Both the position numbers and the translations under genes were made by a program. From Paenibacillus sp. (GTDB taxonomy: Bacteria > Bacillota > Bacilli > Paenibacillales > NBRC-103111): a DNA stretch of 64,000 nucleotides. The notes beneath the pieces are model-generated. The model made no database searches. It was not told the DNA's origin and saw only the letters and a list, made by a program, of their open reading frames with translations. The stretch lies in assembly GCA_031180825.1 (NCBI GenBank), contig JAPSLM010000005.1:248001-312000 (forward strand). The letters are read 5' to 3'. Shown here piece by piece: positions 53,233 to 61,243 of this stretch. Position 1 is the stretch's first letter; each line of letters starts with the position of its first letter.

Positions 53233-54411
53233 TTATTCATCCACCCGAAGCAAAATCGCATCTCCCTGACCGCCCCCGCTGCAAATGGCCGCAATGCCGA
53301 GTCCGCCTCCGCGGCGTCTCAGTTCATAGATCAAGGTCAGTACGATCCTTGCCCCGCTGGCCCCGATCGGATGCCCGAGCGCGATCGCTCCGCCGTTGAC
53401 GTTGACCTTATCCTCGTCCCAGCCGACGAGGCTGCCGCTGGCAAGAACGACCGCCGCAAACGCTTCGTTGACCTCCAGCAAGTCAATCTCCCGCAACGAT
53501 TTGCCCGTTTGCTGCAGCAGCTTCCGAATGGCGAGTCCGGGTGTGATCGTAAAATAAGGCGCTTCGACGGCAACGGTCGTATGCCCGATGATCGACGCAA
53601 GCGGCGAATAGCGCTCGCGGACCGCTTTTTCTTCGGACATCACCACCAGCGCGGCCGCCCCGTCGCTAATGCCCGGAGCATTGCCTGCGGTTACGGTGCC
53701 CCCCTGCACGAAGGCGGGCGACAGCTTGGCGAGCTTCTCCGCACTCGTATCGGCGCGGGGAGCTTCATCCGTATCGATGTCCGCGTAAGAGCCCGCCCCG
53801 CAAGCGACGGGCACGATCTCCTCCTTGAACAGCCCCTGCCGGATCGCCTCCAAGGCTCGCCCGTGGCTCCGCAGCGCCCATTCGTCTTGAAGCCGGCGGC
53901 TGATGCCTTTCTCGGCGACGATTCTTTCGGCATACTCTCCCATGTGAACATGCTGAAAAGCACAGTGCAGCCCATCCCGCATGAGCAGATCCGTCACCTT
54001 CTTGTCTCCGAGGCGGCAGCCCCAGCGCGCCTCGGCCGCCGCGTACGGCGCGTTGCTCATGCTTTCCATCCCGCCGGCTACGATCGTTTCGGCATCGCCC
54101 GCCCGGATGATTTGGTCGGCCAGCGTAATGCTGCGCATGCCGGAGGCGCATACCTTGTTGATCGTCTCCGTCTGCACGCCCCAGTCCAATCCGGCCAACC
54201 GCGCCGCCTGGCGCGACGGGATTTGTCCGGCGCCGCCCTGCAGCACCATGCCCATAATGACCTCATCGACTTCGGAGGGAACCACCTTGGCTTTGTCCAG
54301 AGCCCCTTCGATGGCGATGCCGCCAAGCTCGACGGCCTGTTTGCTTTTCAATGCGCCTCCGAATTTCCCGAATGCCGTGCGGGCTCCTCCGACAATCACA
54401 GATTCTCTCAT
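53233..54411 (-). CDS. Acetyl-CoA C-acetyltransferase (thiolase)
   Basis: 392 aa, a standard thiolase. Nucleophile Cys in [11 protein letters not shown] (about residue 89), [19 protein letters not shown] with the catalytic His, and the final Cys in [11 protein letters not shown]. It splits acetoacetyl-CoA into two acetyl-CoA, or runs in reverse. Begins [18 protein letters not shown]. Middle gene of the unit, downstream of the second acyl-CoA dehydrogenase. Confidence 0.94.
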   Translation of the reverse strand: MRESVIVGGARTAFGKFGGALKSKQAVELGGIAIEGALDKAKVVPSEVDEVIMGMVLQGGAGQIPSRQAARLAGLDWGVQTETINKVCASGMRSITLADQIIRAGDAETIVAGGMESMSNAPYAAAEARWGCRLGDKKVTDLLMRDGLHCAFQHVHMGEYAERIVAEKGISRRLQDEWALRSHGRALEAIRQGLFKEEIVPVACGAGSYADIDTDEAPRADTSAEKLAKLSPAFVQGGTVTAGNAPGISDGAAALVVMSEEKAVRERYSPLASIIGHTTVAVEAPYFTITPGLAIRKLLQQTGKSLREIDLLEVNEAFAAVVLASGSLVGWDEDKVNVNGGAIALGHPIGASGARIVLTLIYELRRRGGGLGIAAICSGGGQGDAILLRVDE

Positions 54412-54493
54412 CGCTTCTCCTCCCGAGCTTTCCCCAAGAAAGCCGCGTGATCATGAAAATTGCCGCCCCTCTTCCAGCCTGACTGCTCAAAGC

Positions 54494-55615
54494 TCATCCG
54501 CATCCGGCCCAAACGTCCATGCCTTTGATCATATGCAGCGCTTTGGCGTCGCGCATGTACCGCTCGACGCGGAACTCCTTCATATAGCCGTAGCCCCCGA
54601 GGATCTGCACCGCATCTGTCGTCGAAGCCATGGCGGCCTCGGCTGCAAAAGCCAGCGCCCGGTCGGACGGCTCGGCATAGGCCAACCCCTTGTCCTCGTT
54701 CCAGGCGGCCTGACGGGCAAGGAGACTCGAAGCCTCGGCGGCCGCGCACATCTCGGCCAGCATGAAAGCCACCGCCTGGTGCCGCGCAATCGGCTTGCCG
54801 AACTGCGTCCGCTCCTTGGCGTAAGCCAGCGCCGCCTGAAAGGCTCCATGTGCAAGCCCGGCCGCCATCGCCGCCAAGCCGTACCGGGCGCCGGCCCACG
54901 TCTCCCCGGCGATGGCGGCCCCTTGTCCGATACGGCCGATCAGTTGTCCCGCGGAAATGCGGCAGCGATCGAAGGTCAGATGAGCCATGCCGGAGGAGCG
55001 AAGACCAAGGGCCCGGGTGACGGGCCGGATCTGCAAGCCGCTCATCCCCCGCTCAACGAGAAATGCGGCGGTGGTACGTTCGGGTCGCCCCTCGCCTTCT
55101 ACATTCGCGTATACCAGAAACAGGTCGGCTTCGCTGCCGTTAAATACAAACTCCTGCGTCCCGTCGAGAACGTACCCGTCTTCATCCGGCTTCGCCGTCA
55201 GCGCGAAGGCAAGCGGAGGAAGCTCTCCGGAACGCGGGGGCAGCGATCCGGCCCCAAGCGTCCGGCCCTCGATCAGCGCCCGCAAATACTTGGCTTCAAG
55301 CTCCTTCCGCCCGAACCTGTACACCGGCCAGGTCACAAGCTGCACATGCGCCCACAGCACCGCCCCAAGCGAAGCGCTGCCTCCGGCCAGCTGCTCCAGC
55401 AGCAGGACGTAGCTTGCAAACCCTCCCCCGGCCCCTCCGTCCGATTCCGGCCAAGGCAAGCCGGTAAAGCCCAGCGCCGCCATCCGGTCGAACAGCCCGC
55501 GGTCGAACGCTTCCGCTTCATCCAGCCGCCCGGCCTTCTTTTCCACTTCCTTGGCGACAAAATCGCGCACCACGTCACAGATCATTTCCTGCTCTTCCGT
55601 CAACTCGAACCTCAT
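54494..55615 (-). CDS. Acyl-CoA dehydrogenase-like protein with altered catalytic position
   Basis: 373 aa. The fold is a clear acyl-CoA dehydrogenase (RFELTEEQEMICDVVRDFV, WAHVQLVTWPVYRFG, ASTTDAVQILGGYGY). However, where the partner gene has YEGT with the catalytic Glu, this one reads RDAKALHMIKGMD: Lys364 replaces Glu, and the chain ends 10 residues later, about 10 short of the family norm. In some family members the base comes from another helix, so activity is not excluded. The ATG at 55615 follows AAAGGAGAG; a TTG at 55639 is upstream of it. Confidence 0.85.
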   Translation of the reverse strand: MRFELTEEQEMICDVVRDFVAKEVEKKAGRLDEAEAFDRGLFDRMAALGFTGLPWPESDGGAGGGFASYVLLLEQLAGGSASLGAVLWAHVQLVTWPVYRFGRKELEAKYLRALIEGRTLGAGSLPPRSGELPPLAFALTAKPDEDGYVLDGTQEFVFNGSEADLFLVYANVEGEGRPERTTAAFLVERGMSGLQIRPVTRALGLRSSGMAHLTFDRCRISAGQLIGRIGQGAAIAGETWAGARYGLAAMAAGLAHGAFQAALAYAKERTQFGKPIARHQAVAFMLAEMCAAAEASSLLARQAAWNEDKGLAYAEPSDRALAFAAEAAMASTTDAVQILGGYGYMKEFRVERYMRDAKALHMIKGMDVWAGCG

Positions 55616-55919
55616 GTAATCTCTCCTTTGAACACACAAAGGGACTGACGTCGAAACGGCTTTCTATCCCCATGGTATGAAATATTTGGGGTAAATATGA
55701 TGTCATAATGGAAATAAAACGTGCGAATGAAACAAGCTGTACCACTCTACGCCAATCCTTGCGGTACTCCATATTCTTGCGCGGATTCGTCACCGCAATG
55801 TAATCCTGCAGCATATTACTAAGTGCGCGGCAGAACTCCGGGTCCATTTGCTTGATTGTACGTTCAAGTATTTGCTCGCTCTTCTCGATAACCAATTCAC
55901 GTTCTTGTTTTGTAGACAT
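55575..55919 (-). CDS. Small hypothetical protein, doubtful or decayed
   Basis: 114 codons from the ATG at 55919, overlapping the start of the following acyl-CoA dehydrogenase gene by 41 nt. The first 85 residues read like a real protein (helical, TIKQMDPEFCRALSNMLQDY, YRKDWRRVVQLVSFARFIS) with lower GC than its neighbours, but there is no RBS, it begins right after the terminator of the upstream gene, and the tail is in the leader of the next gene. It may be the remnant of a transferred gene. I do not recognise the family. Confidence 0.35.
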   Translation of the reverse strand: MSTKQERELVIEKSEQILERTIKQMDPEFCRALSNMLQDYIAVTNPRKNMEYRKDWRRVVQLVSFARFISIMTSYLPQIFHTMGIESRFDVSPFVCSKERLHEVRVDGRAGNDL

Positions 55920-55937
55920 GAGACTTAAACAAGGCAT

Positions 55938-55964
55938 AAAAAAAAGCGTCTGAACCCCAGACGC
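55938..55964 (-). terminator. Terminator of the M56 protease gene
   Basis: Minus-strand GCGTCTG/CAGACGC stem (55964-55958 and 55952-55946) with a 5-nt loop and eight Ts. Confidence 0.9.
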
Positions 55965-55978
55965 CTACAACTTTTATG

Positions 55979-58231
55979 CTATTTCAAATTGTTCAGATCC
56001 GCAGCTTTTTCGTTCATCAAATAAGTAACGATGTCCTCCTGCGGTAGTCCTTCTCCTTTGAAGACGACTTGGAAGCAGACATCGCCCTCTTTCCAGTAAT
56101 AGCTGACGAAATCAATCTCATCCGGGCTGCTTAATTGCCCGTCGATCTTGTATTTCGCCGTTTTGAGCACCTCTCGTCCTCCCAAAATGATCGGACTGAC
56201 CGGCGCCGGATGCTTCTTTCCGTCAATGCGGTAAAAAGCGGCGCTCCCATTCTTTTGCATGTCCTCGTAAATCGTGCCGTTTCTGATCTGCTTAAAGGAA
56301 AAGCCTTGTACGATATCCTTATCCTTGTCATCGGTTTTTATATATCGGATGTTCAGGAATCTGGTTTTTCGATCTTCCTCGTCGTCCGGATAACCGAAAT
56401 TGATCTTTTGCGTTACAGTAGCCCCTGTGGCTGTATACTGCCCAAGCACTTCAAGGGGAAACTTGGGCTCAAATCCGATGGCTTCCGGCGTCCGCTGCAA
56501 ATCCCCGGTGTCATAAATGGATGTATTTAACCTTTCTTGGTTGACGTGGCTTTTATACGTCTCCTGATCGGGATACTTCATGGAAGCGATCATGGCCAAA
56601 AGATCTTGATCCGAAAGATCGTCTCCGTCCAGCCGGTACAGAACACCGTTGTCCAACCAGAAATAGTACAGGCTCTCAGATGTTTTCTTACTGAATTTCG
56701 TACTGACGATGATTTTATAGATTTGCATTCCGTGAAGGGTCAGAGGCTCTTTCTTGATCTCGATTTGGCGTTCGGCCATCTTTTTTTCCCGCTGTTCGAA
56801 CTCTGCGTAAGCTTCGTCCAGACCGGCTCCGCCCGATTCGACAAGCAGTCCGAATTGGCCATAGATCGTTCTTCCTTGACGCTTTGTATAATGGACGTCT
56901 ACTTTGGTGAGGCGAGCATCATCCTCGCTTTTTGAATCAAGCGAGATTTCTTCGAATTTATAGCCCTCCGGCAAAACCGCCGGGACTTTGAACTTGATGT
57001 CAGCCACCTTGGCCGCTTTTTCCAAGTTGTCATAGCTCCGGTAAGAAGATTCAAAAAGAATCCGGTTCTCGGTCTTGACTGTTGCGGTTGCGGGAGTTTG
57101 TCCCACACCGTCGCCTGCTGTCGGCTCGGCCGCATTGGTCAGCGTCGCTGCGCTCAGAAGAGCGACACCCAAGACGGCAACCGCAGACAATTTATAGGAG
57201 CCTGCTTTGAATGACTTGATCATTTCAATCCTCCTCACAAGTTGATTCGACTTCGTCGCCCCGTCAAAATACAGCAAATTCGGCAGCTTGCGGCGGGAAG
57301 AAAACCGCTGTAGAAAACCGATAATCGTCATGCCATACGGTACGGCCTCGGCTTCGCCCAGAACCTCCAATACGCAGGCGTCGCACGCCAGCTCCCTGTC
57401 AGCCTTCATTCTCTTGGTGCTCATCCACACCACCGGATTGATCCAATGGACGGCCACAACGATGCTTCCCAGCAGGTTCCAGGCCACATCCTTCCGCTTA
57501 TGATGAGCCAGCTCATGCGAGAATACGTGGGCAAGCTGCGACGCACTTAACTCCTTGTCAATGCCTTCAGGGAAATAAATCCATGGACGAAGCAGCCCGG
57601 AAATATATGGACTTCTTGCGCAGCTCCCTGTGTATACGGGGATCGGCCGCTTAATGCCGAATTTCCTTCGACAATCGTCGACGATAGACAAGATCCGGGG
57701 ATCGGTGACGAGCGTAAGCGTCTTGAACCTTCTGCGCATCTTCAGCATGTAGACGAGCAAGCAGGTTAAGAGCGTAACCGCTCCGGCAAGCCATACGGCC
57801 GCTGCAATTTTTAATGCCAAGGGATAGGAAAGCGGCGCCGGATTTTCCACCGCAGTCGGCAATTGGGCATCCGGAACGGTGTCCTTTTCCGGACGAATCA
57901 TGCTATAATCGTGCTGAACATATTCATTCTCTTGGCTGTTCCGGGATCGTTCCGCAGACGGGTTGTTCTCTTTCTCCGTTAATGGGATGACCAGAGAAAC
58001 AGCTCTTTTTATGTCTGTGCCGAAGTGCAGCATATGAAACAAACTTACAGGGCTGTCCGGAAAAACAGGCAGCAGCAGGCGTACCAGCACGATAAGCCAC
58101 AGCGCATGCCGGATGCGGGCGCTGCTACGGCCGCGAAACAGCGCCTGAATCGTCATGACCAACAGCGCAACCGCGCTCGCCGCCAAGGTGGAATACCACA
58201 GCCCTATAAACATATCGCATAGTATCTCCAT
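55979..58231 (-). CDS. BlaR1-like M56 membrane metalloprotease with DUF4367-like tail
   Basis: 750 aa. N-terminal membrane helices, then the M56 protease domain with zinc site HELAHHKRKD (about residue 238) and a downstream zinc-ligand Glu in ADRELACDAC. A further membrane helix near residue 355 is followed by about 360 extracytoplasmic residues unlike the penicillin-binding sensor of BlaR1; two beta-rich repeats (FKVPAVLPEGYKFEEISL and GFEPKFPLEVLG) resemble DUF4367. By analogy it senses an external signal and cleaves the BlaI-type repressor encoded 34 nt upstream. Confidence 0.9.
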   Translation of the reverse strand: MEILCDMFIGLWYSTLAASAVALLVMTIQALFRGRSSARIRHALWLIVLVRLLLPVFPDSPVSLFHMLHFGTDIKRAVSLVIPLTEKENNPSAERSRNSQENEYVQHDYSMIRPEKDTVPDAQLPTAVENPAPLSYPLALKIAAAVWLAGAVTLLTCLLVYMLKMRRRFKTLTLVTDPRILSIVDDCRRKFGIKRPIPVYTGSCARSPYISGLLRPWIYFPEGIDKELSASQLAHVFSHELAHHKRKDVAWNLLGSIVVAVHWINPVVWMSTKRMKADRELACDACVLEVLGEAEAVPYGMTIIGFLQRFSSRRKLPNLLYFDGATKSNQLVRRIEMIKSFKAGSYKLSAVAVLGVALLSAATLTNAAEPTAGDGVGQTPATATVKTENRILFESSYRSYDNLEKAAKVADIKFKVPAVLPEGYKFEEISLDSKSEDDARLTKVDVHYTKRQGRTIYGQFGLLVESGGAGLDEAYAEFEQREKKMAERQIEIKKEPLTLHGMQIYKIIVSTKFSKKTSESLYYFWLDNGVLYRLDGDDLSDQDLLAMIASMKYPDQETYKSHVNQERLNTSIYDTGDLQRTPEAIGFEPKFPLEVLGQYTATGATVTQKINFGYPDDEEDRKTRFLNIRYIKTDDKDKDIVQGFSFKQIRNGTIYEDMQKNGSAAFYRIDGKKHPAPVSPIILGGREVLKTAKYKIDGQLSSPDEIDFVSYYWKEGDVCFQVVFKGEGLPQEDIVTYLMNEKAADLNNLK

Positions 58232-58265
58232 GGTTTACCTCAATGAAAAGAATTTCGGTGCTCCG

Positions 58266-58682
58266 TCATGCCTTGGGGCGGCTATCCTTCTTCTCCTGCT
58301 TTTCCTGTTTTTCCGTAAGAATCCGCTGAAGCCGCTCAATCTCCTTGTCCGACAAATGGGCCTCTTCCAAGAAATTGGTTACCATAAGGTCTGCGGCCCC
58401 GCCAAACACCCTTTTCAAAAACGACTGACTCTCTGCCCGGACACATTCCTGCTCGGACACCAGCGGGTAATAGTGGTAGCTCCTTCCGGATTTCTCGAAC
58501 CCGATCGCGTTCTTCTTCAACAGCCGGTTGATAAAGGTCCGGACCGTCTGGTCGCTCCATTCGATATCGGCAGGCAATTGAAGCACGATCTGCTCGGCGG
58601 TTATCGGGCTGCTCCTCCAGATCACCTTCATGATTTCCCACTCCGATTCGGAAATTTTCGGAATACGCTGCATCCGTTTCAC
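58266..58682 (-). CDS. BlaI/MecI-family repressor
   Basis: 138 aa. Winged helix with the BlaI signature ISESEWEIMKVIWRSSPITAEQIV and WSDQTVRTFINRLLKK, then a helical dimerisation tail ending in a charged KEKQEKKD-like stretch. It should bind the two TTACA/TGTAA operators upstream of its own gene and keep the blaI-M56 pair off until the protease cleaves it. GGAGGTG lies upstream of the ATG. Confidence 0.93.
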   Translation of the reverse strand: MKRMQRIPKISESEWEIMKVIWRSSPITAEQIVLQLPADIEWSDQTVRTFINRLLKKNAIGFEKSGRSYHYYPLVSEQECVRAESQSFLKRVFGGAADLMVTNFLEEAHLSDKEIERLQRILTEKQEKQEKKDSRPKA

Positions 58683-58702
58683 CTCCTTGTACGCTTATTG
58701 AA

Positions 58703-58714
58703 TTACACTTGTAA
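58703..58714. promoter_or_regulatory. BlaI-type operator 1
   Basis: TTACACTTGTAA, a TACA-N-TGTA dyad of the BlaI/MecI kind, 21 bp upstream of the repressor start codon. It shares the downstream ATGAAA flank with operator 2. Confidence 0.75.
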
Positions 58715-58737
58715 ATGAAAGGCGCCGTCTTTTAATA

Positions 58738-58749
58738 TTACAAATGTAA
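58738..58749. promoter_or_regulatory. BlaI-type operator 2
   Basis: TTACAAATGTAA, a perfect dyad 35 bp from operator 1 on the same DNA face arrangement and with the same ATGAAA flank. Paired operators suggest cooperative autoregulation. Confidence 0.75.
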
Positions 58750-58884
58750 ATGAAAATTGTCAAATTGTGGCCCCCGAGCCCCATTCCTCCTAAAAAAGAA
58801 AGGGCCCGGAAGCCCGCCGCACCGCGCTCGGCACAACAGGTCCGTTCCCCCTTCCAAAGGCTCGGCAGTCTCCCCGGCCCAGCG

Positions 58885-59817
58885 TTATTCCGCTTGTTTC
58901 AACAAATCGAAAAGATGATTTTTCGTGAAATCGTAGGCAGGCTTATCTCCTTTCTTCGCGTAAAACCGTAAGCCGTCCAAGCCCTTGAAAAGCTGGTACC
59001 CGAGCAGTCTTTCTTCGAAGTAGGGGATCGATCGCCCTTCTACGGCCCATGCCTCGCGGACTCTCTGCGGAAATTGCGCTTTCGGGGCCCACAAATGCAG
59101 GACGGCCAAGTCGAACATGAAATCCCCGTACATCGCCATCTCCCAATCGACAATCCCGGTTACGGCATGATTTTCCGATAACATATTGCCAAGATGAAAA
59201 TCTCCATGAACCAAATAGCGTTCCTCAGGCGCATAGCCGATTCGTTCCATCATCTCGGCATAGATTCGTTCGAATACGTCTTTCTCCAGAAAGCTGCTTT
59301 CAAAAAGAGCAGTCCAGCCACAATAAAATCCTTCTTGTTCCTCTTCAAAAGTCGAAGCCAGAAATTCCGTCCACGACTTGGACGAGCCCTCTCCCGTAGG
59401 CCGGACCCATCCGAAGCCTGAAAAGAGTTCTACCCGGATTTGGTTCAGCCGTATAAACTGCCGGACCAGATCGGGCAGAACGCCGCGGATATCCGTTACG
59501 GCCTGGGAGATGATCGGGGTCCCCGCCACTTTTTCCGCAATCGAATAGTGTGCGCTGCCGCAGGTTCCAATCCCGAAGATCCGGGGCATCGGTACCCCGC
59601 AAGAAGCATACTGGTCCGAAATAAACTTCACCTTCTTCAGCGTCTCCGGGTCGTTCTTGAAATGAATAACATATTCCCGGCCATTTTTCGTATAGCTGTA
59701 CACCTTGCTCAGCTCGCCCATGTCAATCGGAGCCACATCGGAAACGCCCTCCCCTTCGATTTGCCGCAAATAGCCGAGAGCCGCTTCCGTACTCATTTCA
59801 GGTTTAAACGAACGCAT
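58885..59817 (-). CDS. Aminoglycoside/macrolide phosphotransferase-family kinase
   Basis: 310 aa. The APH kinase motifs are VHGDFHLGNML (catalytic Asp206) and IVDWEMAMYGD (Mg-binding Asp224). Similar proteins modify hygromycin, macrolides or small sugars; substrate is not readable. The ATG at 59817 with GGCGGAATTGAA is preferred to an extension at 59892 that crosses the terminator. Regulation is the striking point: a separate promoter, an upstream mini-ORF and a terminator right before the gene (59818-60174) suggest leader-controlled expression, as in inducible resistance genes. Confidence 0.85.
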   Translation of the reverse strand: MRSFKPEMSTEAALGYLRQIEGEGVSDVAPIDMGELSKVYSYTKNGREYVIHFKNDPETLKKVKFISDQYASCGVPMPRIFGIGTCGSAHYSIAEKVAGTPIISQAVTDIRGVLPDLVRQFIRLNQIRVELFSGFGWVRPTGEGSSKSWTEFLASTFEEEQEGFYCGWTALFESSFLEKDVFERIYAEMMERIGYAPEERYLVHGDFHLGNMLSENHAVTGIVDWEMAMYGDFMFDLAVLHLWAPKAQFPQRVREAWAVEGRSIPYFEERLLGYQLFKGLDGLRFYAKKGDKPAYDFTKNHLFDLLKQAE

Positions 59818-59859
59818 TTCAATTCCGCCTTTCTCACTTAGGTTATTGGGTACGAAAAC

Positions 59860-59894
59860 AAAAAAAACCGCGGATGAACATTGTCCATCCACGG
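59860..59894 (-). terminator. Leader terminator immediately upstream of the APH-type kinase
   Basis: Minus-strand stem CCGTGGATG (59894-59886) and CATCCGCGG (59876-59868), one G-T pair, followed by eight Ts. It ends 43 nt before the kinase start codon, so read-through is required for expression from the leader promoter. Confidence 0.8.
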
Positions 59895-60072
59895 CTTCCT
59901 ATGCGTAAGAATGCGGAAACAAGACACGTCAAAAAAGCTGCCTTGGTTCATCGATTCAGCATAGACGGTGATGATCGGTTCATAACAGGAGTGCACAAGC
60001 GAACGCACGGCAAAGCAGCCCTGCCAAATCCGGCAGCGGGCCCCGGTCACGCTTATGGTATTCGGTTAAGAC

Positions 60073-60111
60073 TTAACCGTTCACTTCTGTCAGGAACACA
60101 GCCATCATCAT
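60073..60111 (-). CDS. Upstream mini-ORF (leader peptide candidate)
   Basis: Twelve codons, MMMAVFLTEVNG. GGTGGG (60129-60124) lies 12 nt before the ATG, or 9 nt before an in-frame GTG at 60114. The stop codon lies inside a 17-nt palindrome. It does not match known erm leader peptides that I can recall. It is called because of position and RBS, not similarity. Confidence 0.4.
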   Translation of the reverse strand: MMMAVFLTEVNG

Positions 60112-60148
60112 CACTGCACGTATCCCACCATTTCCACGATTTTGTTTT

Positions 60149-60174
60149 ATTATAGAACAACGATTCGGAATGAA
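60149..60174 (-). promoter_or_regulatory. Promoter of the APH leader transcript
   Basis: Minus-strand perfect TATAAT (60154-60149), with TTGCTT about 18 nt upstream. It is 43 nt before the terminal part of the AraC gene, so the leader starts in the gap between the genes and transcribes about 330 nt before the kinase. Confidence 0.55.
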
Positions 60175-60217
60175 GCAAGGCCGAAATGAAGCGACGGGCT
60201 GTCCCGGTCCTATGCCT

Positions 60218-61111
60218 TTATTCCGAAGCCTTCTTTTCATGAAGGGCCTCCCGGTATTTGCCGGGGGGCATACCCATTGTCCGGGAAAACGACCTTGTGA
60301 AATAATGAATGCTGGAAAATCCGGATTTCTCGGCAATTTCGATCAAGGATAAATCGGAGTGCTTCAATAAATACACGGCGCGGCGAATTTTTTCTTGTTG
60401 AACGAAGTGGATATAGCTCATGCCGAGCTCCTGCTGAAACAACCGGGACAAATGGCGGCTGGAAAGATGAAGATAAGCGGCCATTTCGGTCAACGTCATC
60501 GAATGCGAAAGGTTGTCTTTCACGAACCGGATCGCCCGATTTAACGCATAGGCAGCAGGCTTATAACCGGAAATGCCAAGGCCCGAAGATGGAGCTTCCG
60601 GTTGAAAGGCGGAACAAAAAGAAAATAACAGCGACAGGGCGGCGCTCTTCACATAATGCTCCGTTAAGGGGACCGGCTCTTGCAAATGCTTCAGAAGCGC
60701 GGTCCAGATTAGCGTCGTGGGCTGGGCGTATGCATCGTAGATCAAGATACGGTCGGCCACCGCCAACTGCCGAAAGTGCCGGACAACGGCAGGGTCCGTG
60801 TTCTCTTCGTCTACTTCGAAAGCGACGAACAGGAGAAACATGCCTTTCTCGCTGCGAATTTGGTGGCGGATGCCGGGCCGCGATAAAAATAACGTTTCCT
60901 TGCGCAAGGGATAGAGAACGTCACCGTCCATATACACCCCCTCCCCATCCCGGACATAGCAGATTTCAAAAAAGGAATGCTGATGCACGGGATTGTCAAA
61001 ATGAGCGGGATCGATTCCCCAATAATGGATCGTGAAGGAGGCCGACGGGTTGTGGAGGGACGGGACGGTTTCGTTCAAATAGGCTTGGATTTTATGTGGA
61101 TGATCCGACAT
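60218..61111 (-). CDS. AraC-family transcriptional regulator
   Basis: 297 aa. Cupin-like ligand-binding N-terminus (DNPVHQHSFFEICYVRDGEGVY) and a C-terminal AraC domain with two helix-turn-helix motifs (MTLTEMAAYLHLSSRHLSRLFQQEL and IEIAEKSGFSSIHYFTRSF). The ATG at 61111 has GGGAGC 9 nt upstream and is preferred over 61132. Divergent from the PhyH gene, its likely target, across a 132-bp spacer. Confidence 0.9.
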   Translation of the reverse strand: MSDHPHKIQAYLNETVPSLHNPSASFTIHYWGIDPAHFDNPVHQHSFFEICYVRDGEGVYMDGDVLYPLRKETLFLSRPGIRHQIRSEKGMFLLFVAFEVDEENTDPAVVRHFRQLAVADRILIYDAYAQPTTLIWTALLKHLQEPVPLTEHYVKSAALSLLFSFCSAFQPEAPSSGLGISGYKPAAYALNRAIRFVKDNLSHSMTLTEMAAYLHLSSRHLSRLFQQELGMSYIHFVQQEKIRRAVYLLKHSDLSLIEIAEKSGFSSIHYFTRSFSRTMGMPPGKYREALHEKKASE

Positions 61112-61176
61112 GATCTGGCGCTCCCTTGGCATGAATGTCCGAAATGTGCAATGACTTGACTGGTTTGATCAAATAC

Positions 61177-61188
61177 AACCGGCCGGTT
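61177..61188. promoter_or_regulatory. Palindrome between the AraC and PhyH genes
   Basis: AACCGGCCGGTT, a perfect 12-bp palindrome midway in the 132-bp divergent spacer. A regulator-binding site is possible; AraC proteins more often bind direct repeats. Confidence 0.35.
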
Positions 61189-61243
61189 TCTCTCTACAAT
61201 AACATCATGGATAGCGATCCATCAATTTGGGGAGGCTGACAGG

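Larger units (their letters stand above)
59818..60174 (-). promoter_or_regulatory. Candidate attenuator leader of the APH-type kinase gene
   Basis: This 357-nt gap, read on the minus strand, contains in order: a promoter, a 12-codon upstream ORF, a 17-nt palindrome across its stop (60079-60063), a GC-rich CTGCC/GGCAG hairpin (60036-60021), a second U6 tract preceded by GGCAGC (about 59941-59928) able to pair with the GCTGCC of that hairpin, and the terminator at 59860-59894. Mutually exclusive pairings plus a mini-ORF are the parts of a translation-sensitive attenuator. No known riboswitch consensus was recognised. Confidence 0.5.

Noticed and set aside
59868..59894. T-box riboswitch reading of the APH leader
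   Set aside because: The conserved T-box bulge (AGGGTGGNACCGCG-like) is missing; only a vague GGATGG...CCGCGG resemblance is seen.
59838..60050. 70-codon minus-strand ORF within the APH leader
   Set aside because: It runs through the hairpins and the terminator U-tract, has no RBS and no protein-like sequence.
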